This document shows, piece after piece, positions 1-10,946 of a DNA stretch of 64,000 nucleotides. Each line of letters starts with the position of its first letter. Position 1 is the stretch's first letter. Under the pieces are notes generated by a model. That model did not search any database, was not told the DNA's origin, and saw only the letters and a list, made by a program, of their open reading frames with translations. Location: contig JARFJB010002087.1 in the NCBI GenBank assembly GCA_036346205.1, positions 2,621,001-2,685,000 of the forward strand. Reading direction: 5' to 3'. This DNA comes from Vesta saturnalis (Eukaryota > Arthropoda > Insecta > Coleoptera > Lampyridae). Both the position numbers and the translations under genes were made by a program.

Positions 1-1557
1 CAGTTTTCACCTGCACATGGTGGAAAGGGTATATTGTTCAACACATATCAACATAAGCATAAAACGGCAGATATTACTGCTTCTAATAGTAAGGACACAT
101 TTGAAAATGAAACAAAAGTTAACTGGGATTGAATGCACCTGGTCATGCCTCCAAGTGATCCACAATCAGTCGTTTCGTTCTGTGGATTGCGGTAGTAATC
201 TATTAAAGGTTGCTTCCAGTAAAAATTTGCATGTGCTAGAACCAAATCTGAAAGTATTGTGTGTAACATTTTACAAAAGCTGTATACAAAAAGATCTTGG
301 AACGGCCAATTGTAGCAATCTACACAGATAGTTGAAATTACGGGAGCGTAAAAATTTGTCCTACACTCGTACGATGATATTTTATGAAAGAAAGAGCATT
401 CGAGTAAAACTTTTGAAAGTGCAAGATCTTCCAAGTGAAACTTCACACATTATATCCGAATATATTATTAAAACGGTTGACAAACACATATTAACAACAA
501 CAAAAGTAATGGCAATATGCGCTGAGAACACAAATTGCAATTTGGAGGAGCAGCAAGACATGACCAAAATAAGGTCTTTCATAAAGTTCAGTAAAAGACC
601 TTTAGTTAGTGAACTGTACTCCTCATATCCTTCATAACTATATTCAAACATCAGCAGCCTGATTCCCTATTGACATCGAAGCCATTATTGTGAAAATCTA
701 TGGCTGTTTCTGCATTTATACTGTTCGAGAGAACAATTAAAAGAATGTTGTGAGTTTGTCAATGTTGAATACCTAAAACTGTTGGGATACAGTAAACCCA
801 GATGGTTAGCGTTGTTACCTTCGATAGAAAGAATATGAAAAATGTTCAAACCTTTACAGAGTTACTTTCTCTCTCAAGAAACGTGTCCCCACATTGTTTC
901 TTAATAGTTTTAAAAACAACTTTTTTGAAGTTTGACTATGGTTTCTTCACTCACAAGCTTCTATATTTCATAAATGTGTGCTGAAAGTGAAATCTGAAAA
1001 ATCTTCAATGGTAGGTATACATGGCTCTACCAAATTTAAGGCAACAGTTAATAGAGTGGAAAAATGAAGTCTTTTTGCCAAATTAAGTTAACAATATGCT
1101 AGCAGCTTTGGTTAATGAACAAAAAGGCCTAGCCGTATCTCAATTGGATACATTTGGATAAATGTACACAACACTTTGAACTATATTTTCATATAGGTAG
1201 ATGTTTCGGAACTTTTTGATGCAATTGTGTGCATTAAAAAATATATAACCCAAAAAATAATAGAGTGGAAAGAAGTTTCTGTTCCTATTGACGAACAATG
1301 GATCGAGCTTTTTAACCACTTCAAGAGAAGATATACCACACAACAACATATTAAAAGTTATTGAAATGTGCTTGTGTTTACCGGGATCCAGCGCTGCCAC
1401 GGAAAGAATTTTTTCTGATATGAATAAAATTTGGACCAGCCAAAAAACTACCCTTACTGTAAGAAATTTAAAAGGACTTTTAACGACACGACATAATAAC
1501 GAACCGAAGTACAACACAGAATTAAATAGATTTTTGTATTTTATTTTTTACGTCTAA
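1..1557 (+). pseudogene. hAT-superfamily transposase, decayed
   Basis: Pieces in several plus-strand frames follow the order of a hAT (ZBED-like) transposase. The first 110 bases read as a weak BED-type N-terminus. Around 500-560 there is AENTNCN, matching the A-D-N-T-N motif near the second catalytic residue. At about 665-900 a block contains KLLGYSKPRWLALLPSIERI, typical of the region before the dimerisation domain. At 1288-1510 comes the C-terminal dimerisation domain with CLPGSSAATERIFSDMNKIW, which is the most diagnostic part. At least four frame changes and several stops separate the pieces, and the 5' end may lie outside the window. hAT transposases cut and paste DNA in the nucleus; this copy cannot encode one. 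A domesticated ZBED host gene is less likely because of the breaks. Confidence 0.8.
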
Positions 1558-1742
1558 AAACTTACTGTAAACAACCTTACATTTGTCACTTGGATTCCTC
1601 ATAATTTTATATCTAATTTAAAAGAATTTTTCTCTCTCCTTCCCCTTGCTAAAGAGTATTTAGTACCCCTGAGATTCTTCAGGTGATGTGTAAGTAACTT
1701 TCAGCATTAAGGCGACCTTCAAAAGTAAATGGTCATATAAGT

Positions 1743-2340
1743 TAGTTATAGAACATTCCACACCATACATTCACGCTAAATCGGCGTTCAAAATTAATTA
1801 TTACAGTGGCATAAGGGTTTATGTCCGACCACTCTTGGACGTTACGTGTGTTATTGATGCTCGAGTGGATTGTGCTTAATCGGTAAATAAAAGGCGACGA
1901 TACAATTGTCGATTGCTGTGTGATCAGCGACAAAACTTCAATCGCCTAAGTAAACCTTCTGCTCCAAATATTGAACACGATGATTATGATAAGGATAGAA
2001 TTGGTTTCTGTACAATTTTCTCCATACTGTCGTTTTGGAAATGCATGAACTTGTGGATACTCTTCGCGTACTTCTTCGGTGATTGCGCACAACAATGGCA
2101 AGGATGTTCTCCACTTCAACAACATTCTGATGAAAACTTCGTTCTTACTGAATGCGAACGTTATGAAAGTGAAAGGTTTCGCTAAAAGTGTTCGAAGACG
2201 AAGTATGACTATTTGGATACCGTAGTTGATGTTCAACTGCAGAATGTGGCTGCATTTCCGCCGCAATAACCAAAAACAAACACGATATCGGCATATTCGG
2301 CAGTCGTAAACTAAAACGGCATTGTACACAAATGTACTGT
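1743..2340 (-). pseudogene. ITm transposase relic (DUF4817/DDE group), copy a
   Basis: On the minus strand a frame-shifted series runs from a helix-turn-helix linker (ERSFHQNVVEVENILAIVV, then YRNQFYPYHNHRVQYL) to the start of the catalytic domain (ERRFSVNVWCGM at about 1745-1780). This order and wording match the other IS630-Tc1-mariner relics in the window. The first catalytic Asp segment is damaged and everything after the VNVWCG motif is missing. No inverted repeats were seen around it. It is a truncated, non-functional transposase copy. Confidence 0.6.
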
Positions 2341-2409
2341 AATACGAAATTATACACCTATCAGCGATGACAGTAAACTGATTAATTAAACAAATGCAAT
2401 CTCAGCACA

Positions 2410-2890
2410 ATTGTACTAAATGCTCTCTCCTATGTATGATCTGCCTTATTGGTGTGATATGTTGTATACACAATTTTTGGCATTCTGGGCTTCGTTGTGT
2501 GGTTTGGTTTTTGTGAATATTCCCCTGAACGTTCTGGTGGATTTTAAGGCCGTGTGTATCTTGTATTTGCTGCCTATCCCTCGTATTTTGTCCGAGGTAC
2601 CTGGTGTATATGGTATTACTGCTGTGTGTTTAGGTCATTCTTTTTCGGTTACCTTCTCCCTGTTTAGGTGATGTGCTAGATTGAGATAACCATTCTTTTA
2701 AGTGTTTTGGCGTTATTGCCTTTTTCCTTTTTCAGGTCCTCTTGTTTTGAGCATGTTGTTTGAGCTCTATCGTACAAGCATCTTGCCTAACTTCACACTT
2801 ATGTGGTAACTGAAGTTGTAGTCTAGGTACATCCCCGTGTGGGTAGGTTTCCTGTATACACTCCAGCAATGACAGTTTGTCCTAAATTAT
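2410..2890 (-). pseudogene. Penelope-like element fragment (RT end and GIY-YIG start)
   Basis: Minus-strand frames contain RKPTHTGMYLDYNFSYHISV (2800-2860), a hallmark just after the reverse-transcriptase palm of Penelope-like elements. It is followed by DRAQTTCSKQEDLKKE, then a linker, then YIGE at about 2415, where the GIY-YIG endonuclease begins. The element is cut off there. Penelope-like elements copy themselves through RNA using an RT linked to a GIY-YIG nuclease. This fragment is about a quarter of an element, with at least two frameshifts. It runs opposite to, and is diverged from, the longer copy at 52240-53841. Confidence 0.6.
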
Positions 2891-4221
2891 CTAAATAGCT
2901 CCGCAACCTCCAACAATTCACAATGGAATTGGAGTCCACGAAATTTGAAGGTTTTAGGATTTTGGTCCAAATATGTCAAAAAACCTTAATTACACACCAA
3001 TTTCGTTGAGAAAAATAAAAAGATTATGGCCTTAGACTGTTTTGTTGCAAAAACGTCCAAACGCATTGACTGTATGGGCAAGAACGAACCTTTACGGCTT
3101 CACGATGTTGGCAATCATTTGGGACCCAAGATTTCCAGATACTTTAATTATACACAAATTTCGTTTGGGAAAAGGTTTTTACATTACCTAGTAATTTTTA
3201 CCGGTAATTTTTAGAGAGTGCCGGAGCTGAATCTGGATCGGAAGCACTGGATGTGTGGGGCACTTAACACTAAGGACATACAGTTTAACCAGATAAAAGG
3301 CACCGTAGGTCTTTTATTTAGACCCTGCACCTAAAACTCGAAGTAGGGTATACAATAGTAAGGAGAAATCAATCTCTGTATACCACTTGAAACTTACTCA
3401 TAGCTTTTATTGAGTATAATCTTTCCAATTTATAAGACAGAACATGTCATCCTAAATATTTAACAGCAGCAGAAAAATAAAGTCTTATTTATATAAAATA
3501 CTACTAACAGGGCGAATAATATTTAAGCAATTGAAATGTATAACCCAACATTTAAATTAAACTCAATGGAATTTGGCATCTATTTACACAATTAGATCAT
3601 TCCCACCAACCCAAAACGGTTTACTAAAACTAGACTGTTAGAACCTTGCTTCAATGGGTCCAGATTGATTAAATTAACTAGCATAGGAAACGGACAGTAT
3701 CTTGCAGTTTCTAGACGTACTGAAAGAAATCCCCAAACACATACGTAAAGTACACTAAAGAATTTATAAAAATTAGCACATAAATACCATAGAAAATTCA
3801 AACATGGTTCTGTCTAGTAATATTGAATAAATTGCTATCAGGTCAATTAAAACGCCTTTTAAACTAATATAACATTAAATATATAACGGTACAGTTTCAT
3901 TTAAAAAAAAATGTTAAGGAAGAATGCATCTAACTCAAAACTGATTGAGTTGAATTGACATAGGAAATTAAGATCCATGAACGTATGTGTAAGCACACGA
4001 TTACCTAAAAATGTCCACACAAATCGTAGAGTATACAACGAACTGTCCTAAATGTGTAATTGTGCAGATATCTTTAAACGAACAGTCATGAAAACATAGT
4101 ACAGGCTTCCTCGAATAACAAAGCTAACATGTACACGCTATTAATTACTTAGTAAGCGTACCTAATCCAAGTACAGGATACTCCGATTAGAGGTATTATA
4201 AGTAAGCTATTAATCAATACC
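2891..4221. other. Non-coding stretch, possible 3' UTR at its right end
   Basis: No open frame here is recognisable. There is a weak direct repeat near 2995 and 3152 (both contain an ACAC-AATTTCGTT core). If the minus-strand exon at 4222-4389 is real, the DNA to its left would be its 3' UTR; a minus-strand AATAAA lies at 3407-3412, and another AATAAA overlaps the end of the coding region at 4225-4230. Confidence 0.3.
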
Positions 4222-4389
4222 TTATTTATTCTTATCATCAAAAGTGGTTGAGGATGGAGTGGGAGAAGTGGGGATATTCGCGCTCTCTAGTTCAGCAACT
4301 GAAATAGTTTGATTACAGTCCCTTATTCGTCCAATCGTGTTATCCTGTGGAGTTGGTCCAGTTACAAGAACCATATCTTTTACGCGACC
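4222..4389 (-). CDS. Putative 3'-terminal coding exon of an unidentified host gene
   Basis: Reading the minus strand, a pyrimidine-poor but acceptable acceptor (TTTTTATTTATAG) is followed in frame by 55 codons and a TAA stop. The peptide begins GRVKDMVLVTGPTPQDNT, continues through RIRDCNQTISVAELE, and ends in a Ser/Thr/Pro-rich tail FDDKNK. Its composition is clearly more protein-like than the surrounding AT-rich DNA, and it has no similarity to the transposases around it. I do not recognise the protein. The tail looks cytosolic, as in the C-terminus of a membrane or adaptor protein, but that is only a guess. Upstream exons would lie at higher coordinates; none was found. A truncated transposase ends about 24 bases upstream of the acceptor. 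Alternative: a chance open stretch. Confidence 0.5.
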   Translation of the reverse strand, partial: GRVKDMVLVTGPTPQDNTIGRIRDCNQTISVAELESANIPTSPTPSSTTFDDKNK

Positions 4390-4412
4390 CTATAAATAAA
4401 AATCCTGGTATT

Positions 4413-5310
4413 TTAAATCTGGTGAGCTGAACCGCCATCGTGCTGCAACAGCATTTGTTGTCGAATTTCAAGGGACACTCCCTCTAACACTATCAGTAAC
4501 TCTTCTCGTGTAAACAGTAGGTAATTGTCACATTTAGTTGGTGAAAAAAATAATGGGCCAATAATTCGCTCACATAGAATTCCTGTCCAACAATTTACAG
4601 GCCATTGGTGCTGGACTTCTCGCATCCAGTACGGATTCGTTCTTGACGAATAGTGCGTGTTATGGAGATTCACATCTCCATTGCTATGAAAGATGGCCTC
4701 ATGTGTCCACAATATACGTGAAAAAACTTGACGATCTTCTACCATCATACCCAAAATCCAGTGGGAAAGTTCTGGTCTTCGGTCAAAATCTGCAGGACTA
4801 AGTGATATGAATGGAACTTGAAACAAAATGATGCCCACTGATTCAATAGGATATTACTGATTTTGTAGGAAAAGCATTAAGTAAACCATTGTAAGTTTAT
4901 AGTGGAGGTTCAACATCGAAATCTCGCTTACCTGTGCTCCTTGAGCCTTAGTTCGAGTTACTCTCGGGTCCTGCGCAATAGTTCTATTACTTAGACGAGG
5001 ATTAAACTGGACATAAGCTAAAACATTAATAACGTTCTCTTCCGTGCGTCCCCTGCGTTGCCTGCGGTATATGGGAACATAAACGTTTCTAGTTATTCGC
5101 AAACTATGGATATTTCGAAGAAAAACATTTTTACTGTGTGGCGTCTATCAAGACATTGCTGTGTATACACTCTTGCAGCAACTGTAGCATTTCTCATGCA
5201 TTCAAAATAAACACCTATCATGTCAAATACTCTTCGTTGGTATAAAGCGTTTTGTAACACTAAAAGACAATGCAACACGAATAACAACAAGAAAAACTCA
5301 AACAACACGA
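4413..5310 (-). pseudogene. ITm transposase relic, copy b
   Basis: Three minus-strand frames join into one transposase order: a DUF4817-type start (FDMIGVYFECMRNATVAARV, about 5165-5225), a second helix-turn-helix with ENVINVLAYVQFNPRLSNRT (about 4960-5050), then the catalytic core from 4838. In the core the expected first Asp is replaced (ILWTHEAIFHSNG, His for Asp), followed by VNCWTGILCERIIGP and the second Asp in LQHDGGSAH. The protein then ends, so the third Asp and C-terminus are gone. It is inactive by sequence. Its truncated 3' end sits right beside the possible host exon at 4222-4389. Confidence 0.8.
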
Positions 5311-5734
5311 AAAATTCGAACAATAACATGAAATGGTACCAATGCGATTTGGCAAATCAAGAACAAGCTTTGAAAAGTAGCAACTAAATGACACTTCGAA
5401 TTTTGTTTTCAAAGCCTACTAACGTCTATGACGGATGCCTTCGCCAAGAAATGATTATTATTATTGATCTAGGTTGCATTTTATTCTCTTCTTGTGCATA
5501 AATTGTCAGTTTTGAAAAAAATTACGGTTTTCATCAATATGTTAGGACTTTCATTTTCTATTTATTACCTTAGATTGAAAGAATACCTACCGTAGTAAAT
5601 TTGCTTTTTTGAGAAATATTGATTTTAAATGTCGAAAAACTTTTTTTTCCAAGACCTGTTTCATGTTGTTTTTATGGAATCGTCGTAAACCGCCGGAAGT
5701 CGAGTTTGATTTTTGTTTTGATACCGATCATCTA

Positions 5735-5805
5735 AACTCTTGCAGCAACAGTTGAGTTCTTCATGCATTCAAAATATACAGCAAGCATATCAAATGTAAT
5801 TTCGA
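5735..5805 (-). pseudogene. Extra fragment of ITm transposase N-terminus
   Basis: The minus strand reads FDMLAVYFECMKNSTVAARV, nearly the same as the start of copy b 570 bases to its left and in the same orientation. Only about 20 codons are recognisable. It may be the remainder of a second copy or a local duplication. Confidence 0.55.
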
Positions 5806-6019
5806 TCGTTAACGACATTTTGAAATCAACGGTTCGTTAAGTTGATAAGTTAGAAACAAGACTATACTTTGTACATTTCATGTAATTCGTGACTGTATAT
5901 GTGTTGTATAAAATGACGGTCCCTCTAGTCTCTATGCCCTGTGTAACGCAACAAAACACTAGCGTAAGGAAGTTATGTGCGTGCCACATCATATTATTTG
6001 TTAAAATATGCAGAGCGGC

Positions 6020-6842
6020 CAAACGTGTTTCATGTTGCTGGAGCAAACTAAACATGCTTTTTTACATGAACACCCTATATATTATTACATTTTTGGAAAG
6101 CCCATAAAATACCCTTTCATTGAATACCAAATTGTATGGGTCTACCTCCTTTGGTTTAAAAGATATTGAATTGCTTTAAAAAAAGTCCCACGTGCGACCG
6201 CCGCCACTGATGTGTTAGACGACTTTGGGTTATTTTAAAATGGCAGAAAACGTTTGTGGTCCTGTAGTATTTTGAAATTTCTTAATTTTCAAATGTTTTA
6301 ATAATATACAGGGCGTGTCACTATTTGTAAATACAACTTCTTTAATTTTTTAATGACCCCCCCCCCCCCCCTTACTGTTCGATACCATTCGATGCCTCGT
6401 TTGATATACTTACTTTTTCATCAGGCATGTCTTATACCTAAAATTAATCATTTTCAAAATAATTTCAGTTAATTTGTAAAATTTAGATTGTAATACAGAA
6501 AGACTGAAAATAGAGGTATTAAGTTGGCCATGAGATTGTAGTTTCTTACTAAAAAAAATTTTCAAGTAAAAACAAGAATTAATATAACAAATACAAATTG
6601 ATTTAATTAATTACTTTAAATTTAACAGACTTTTTGAACAAAATTAATGCATAAAACATTCTTGCTTCTAGACAAATTTCTGAAGTACTCAATTTGATTG
6701 TGTTCAGATCAACGATTTCATTTTTTACGCCTTTTTGTAAATGTAAACGTATAAAGATGGTCATGGAATTGTAGTTTCATGCTAATCATGTTAATCAAGT
6801 AGTATTAATTTATTAAAGAAACTTTGGCGTTCTTTTTCATGT
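6020..6842 (+). repeat. Left long inverted-repeat arm
   Basis: Pairs with 8575-9288 on the opposite strand. The best conserved stretches include the parts near 6090 (ACATTTTTGGAAAGCCCATA), 6430 (GCATGTCTTATACCTAAAAT) and 6690-6770 (AATTTCTGAAGTACTCAATT). A second, direct copy of the innermost part follows at about 6845-7125. Confidence 0.75.
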
Positions 6843-6844
6843 TA

Positions 6845-7125
6845 AAAATTTTTCCAAGTAAAAACAAGAGTTAATATAATAACTACAAATTGACTGAATT
6901 AAATTATTCCAAATTTAACAGAATTTTTTTAACAAAATTGGTGCATACTCTTACACAAGTCACTCTTTCGTTCAAAGCAAATTTAAATCGATCCTTAAAT
7001 GAAATTTCTAAATTTAAATCAGTCCTCAGTAAAATTTCTGAAGTACTCAATTTGATTATGTTCAAATCAAATTTTCCATTTTCTAAGTCTTTTTGTAAAT
7101 TTAAACTGATTGCTTGATCAAATAA
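6845..7125 (+). repeat. Direct duplication of the inner left arm
   Basis: This stretch repeats 6540-6785 in the same orientation: both hold CAAGTAAAAACAAGA, then CAAATTGA, AAATTTAACAGA, and AAATTTCTGAAGTACTCAAT. It makes the left side longer than the right one. Short open frames here on both strands are by-products of the repeat. Confidence 0.65.
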
Positions 7126-7264
7126 CAAAGATTATTTGGAATTAAAGTTTAAATTCGTAATTAAAAAACAAGAGTGCCATGATAATATTGCGTTGAAAAA
7201 AGAAAAATTATTTGTAACAATTGGTTCCATTCAGTTTAAACCTAATTTGTGTTTTAAGCTATTC

Positions 7265-8295
7265 AAAGTGTTGAAAATGACTAAATATTCAGGAAATGGT
7301 TTTAATGATTTATAGTCTTGGAGTATGCCAAAAAATAAGCCTGAAAATAAGCCGCGACCTAAGGCGTTTCAAGATCTTTTACAAAGATTTGAAGAAACAG
7401 GTAGTGTTGAATTTAAAAAACGGAAAGTAGCTAATAAAGAACTGACAAATGATGAAAACCAACTTACAGTTTTACTTGCAATCCAAGAAAATCCTCATGT
7501 AAGTACTTCACAAATATCGCATATGACTGATATAAAAAAATCTAGAGTGAAAAAAAAATATTAAATGCCCATAAATATCATGGATATCATATAGAACTTC
7601 ATCAACAACCATACGGTCAAGATTTTGAACGAAGAATTAATTTGTGCAACTGGTGTTTGGAAAAATTGCACAATTTTCTCAATTCTATATTATTTAGTGA
7701 CGAAGCTACCTTCAAAAGTAATGGTTTAGTGAACAGACATAACATGTATTGTTATAACCTTGAAAATCCTCATTGGATCAGGCATGTTGAATAAAAAAAT
7801 CACTAAATTTGTGGGGGGAATTATTGGGTCCCATGTTATAGGTCCTTATTTTTTGAAGATACTCTAACCGGTAATGTGCATTCAAATTTTTTAATAGATG
7901 TGCTACCTAACGTTCTTCAAAATATTAATGAAGCAGTTTATGGAAATATGTGGCTCCAGCATGATGTTGCACCCGCCCACTACCATCGAGACGTACGAAC
8001 ATTTTTAAACCACTGGAAAGAAAATCAGTGGATAGGTCGAGGAGGACCCATTTATTGGCCACGGAGGTCACCTGATCTGACCCCACTCGATTTCTTTTTT
8101 TGGGGTTACGTAAAAGATTATATGTATAAAGAAATTCCTATCACACCAGAAAATATGAAGGAAAGAATCTGCAATGCTTTTCAAAATATCACATGGCCGA
8201 CATTAGAGTTAGTGAAAAATAATTTTATGTGACCAACGTGTTAATAAATGTATTGAAGTTGAAGGAAGAATATTCGAGCATTTAATGAGAAATTG
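7265..8295 (+). pseudogene. ITm transposase, copy c (inside the long-repeat element)
   Basis: The N-terminal helix-turn-helix region starts at 7325 (RPKAFQDLLQRFEETGSV) and continues with the second HTH to 7560 (ENPHVSTSQISHMTDIKKSR). After frameshifts the catalytic core shows all three acidic positions: ILFSDEATFKSNGLVNRHN near 7690, MWLQHDVAPAHYHRDV near 7955, and RSPDLTPLDFFFWG near 8070. Between the second Asp and the Asp of PLDFF there are 41 residues, a DD41D spacing. The C-terminus runs on to about 8290. This is one of the best preserved copies in its catalytic residues, but frameshifts at about 7560 and 7795 break it. Confidence 0.85.
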
Positions 8296-8574
8296 ATTTT
8301 TGATTTTTTTTTCATTTTATTGTTCTTGCTTTGTTGTAATGTGTACTTGTTAATTTTATTACACAGTAATGCATATAAATCATATTTACAGTTATTTTCA
8401 CCAGCCTAATTTACTGAAAACAATGCATAGTTAATTTGCAATATTAAGACAAATTCGGTAATGCCAATAGATAAAAAAATAAATTAAAGATACTTTCGAA
8501 CATACAAATTTTTACAGTAGAATTGAGAGTATATCAAAACTTTGTAAGTGATAGATATTTAGAACACCAAAGTT

Positions 8575-9288
8575 GCTTTTATAAATTAATACAACTTGAT
8601 TAAAAAATTCTTTAACATGAAACTACAATTCTATGACCATCTTTATACGTGTACATTTACAAAAAGACGTAAAAAATGAAATCGTTGATCTGAACATAAT
8701 CAAATTGAGTACTTCAGAAATTTTACTAAGGGCTGATTTAAATTTGCCTAGAAACAGAGTGTTTTATGCATTAATTTTGTTCATAAAAGTCTGTTAAGTT
8801 TGAAATAATTCATTAAATCAATTTGTAATTGTTATACTTTTTAGTAAAAAACTACAATCCCATGGCCAACTTAATACTTCTATTTTCAGTCAGTTCAGTT
8901 TGAAAATTATTAATTTTAGGTATAAGACATGCTTGATGAAAAAGATAGAATATCAAACAAAGCATCGAATGTCACGAACATCATGGGGGTGCCACTTAAA
9001 AACAAATAAATAAAAGTTGTTTTTACAAACAGTGGCACGCCCTGTACATTATTAATAAAAAATCTGAGAAAGTACTACAGGACCACCAAAATTTTGTCAT
9101 TTTAAAATAAACAAAAGTCGCCTAACAAATCAGTGGAGGCGACCGCAAGTCGGCTAATTTTTTCGAAAAACAATTGAATATCTTTAAAACCAAAGACCGA
9201 TACAATTTGGTATCAAATGAAAGCGTATTTTATGGGCTTTCCAAAAATGTAATAATATACTCCAACAACATGAAACACCCTGTATGAT
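8575..9288 (-). repeat. Right long inverted-repeat arm
   Basis: Inverted partner of 6020-6842. It lacks the internal duplication found on the left. It ends with AACATGAAACACCCTGTA, an example of the ACACCCTGTA terminus seen at several other places in the window. Confidence 0.75.
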
Positions 9289-10946
9289 CAACAATATTTT
9301 TAAAATGTAGTACCTATTGATGTCTACCCGTGGTCCAAAAATCATTTCTCTAACTTATTTCGTCTGTACAATCTCCCACCACCTCCTTGTTTGGCCACCC
9401 GTATACTTTTTAAGGCTATTGAAATGGCATGTTACACCTATTAGTAGCATTTAAGAGGATATATTATTGCGCAGTTTTTGTGTATTTAGAGTACCCAGTA
9501 GCGGAATATGGGCATGCCCCGAATTTAATTTCTTAAAATATTAGCAGTCTCCGATTTTTTTGCTAACGTTTTGCGCTTGTTGGATTGCTTAATTAATTTG
9601 TGACAAAAAAAGCAGCTTTGGCTTTTTTTGTGGCGTAGTAATTGAAAAGTACTCATAATTAACAAATTTAAATAAAATATTGGTCCAAAAAACTTGCCTT
9701 TTGTGATATACTTACTACGACATTTAAAATAATAGTTCCAACACCCCGTATCTGGGAAGGAAAAAATTTTGGGCCTCTGCTTATACTTTTTTTTTATTAT
9801 TTTTATGAAATAATTGTAGTGAAGTATTTGAAATCAATTAATTAACACCATGTATGTATGTGATGGAAAATATTGGTTGTTAATGTATTAATGTCTAATG
9901 TGAGTAATGCACCAAAAAATTTTTTAGTCAACACTTTTTAATTAAAATTTTTTTATTCTCAGATTTCAAAAATAATTTGTTTTTAACCAGTCTAATAAAG
10001 ATAAAGTCAAATAGATTTCTGAGGGCGTGCACTCATGATAATAATTATCTAGTTTCCGCACATGTTTCCTGCAAAAACGGCTGATAAATTAACTAGAAAC
10101 GCGCTTCTTACGGATTTGATGTCATAAAGTATTTATTCAGCAACAATGTTTCATTTACAGGAAATCCAATACACACCAAGAGACACTGTATTCAACATTT
10201 TTCATATTAAGTAATAATAGCATAATTTACTCAATTGCTACGTATTTATGCATTTTTGATTAGGTCGCAACAATTCATAACGTTTCTATAAGTTCATATC
10301 AATCATTTTATTACTATTAAAAGACATTTAATTTTATTAATGAAGTATAAGATAACATTTTTTATTGTGTTAATACGATTGCGTCATCGAATATAAATGC
10401 ATGTCACCACATGTCATATCGAGTCATCATCAGATTATTACACAATTTTACATCCTTGAAGTTATTCTCTTTTGGTATTATATTTATAGGAAGGTCAATA
10501 TACACATTTGTTTTGTCTTAGGGTATCTGTTAAAGAAAAAATTTATTGGTATTCTCACGTAAAATATTTTCTGACCTTATTTTTGTTACAAAGAATTGTG
10601 ATGGTATAAAATTTGCACTCGCGATATTTTGGCGTATTCTTACGTTTTATACGCCGAGAAACAAATATGAAATTAGTATATTAAAAAACAAGTTTCATAA
10701 AACTAGTCTTGAAGCACGAACTCAAGTTTCAAAAACGAATTTTTTAAAGAATGAATGCTTCAAGGTGTCATGAAACACGTTGTTTATGCTATTTTTTGTA
10801 ATTTGCCCTTTTACCATTTTTAAACAAAAATATTTACGTTAGTTGCTTTGAGGGATGTTTGTGGCGGTTGGTAATGTCTTAATTTTAAAACTGAAAATTT
10901 GATCTAGTCGCCTTTTGTTTTATTCAAATTCTGTCAAAATACGAAA
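9289..10946. other. AT-rich stretch without recognisable gene
   Basis: I see no recognisable coding frame, inverted repeat or tandem array here. The open frame at 10546-10773 has a low-complexity Lys/Phe composition typical of AT-rich noise. Confidence 0.4.

Larger units (their letters stand above)
6020..9288 (+). mobile_element. ITm element with very long inverted repeats
   Basis: The left end (from about 6020, GTGTTTCATGTTG) and the right end (to about 9288, CAACATGAAACACCCTGTA) are inverted copies, and the match continues inward for roughly 700-800 bases on each side with some gaps. A transposase relic of matching type lies between. A second pair of terminus-like motifs sits inside the arms: TACAGGGCGTGTCAC at 6309 and GTGGCACGCCCTGTA at 9033-9047. 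This suggests either very long repeats or one element inserted into the middle of a palindromic one. Confidence 0.75.
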
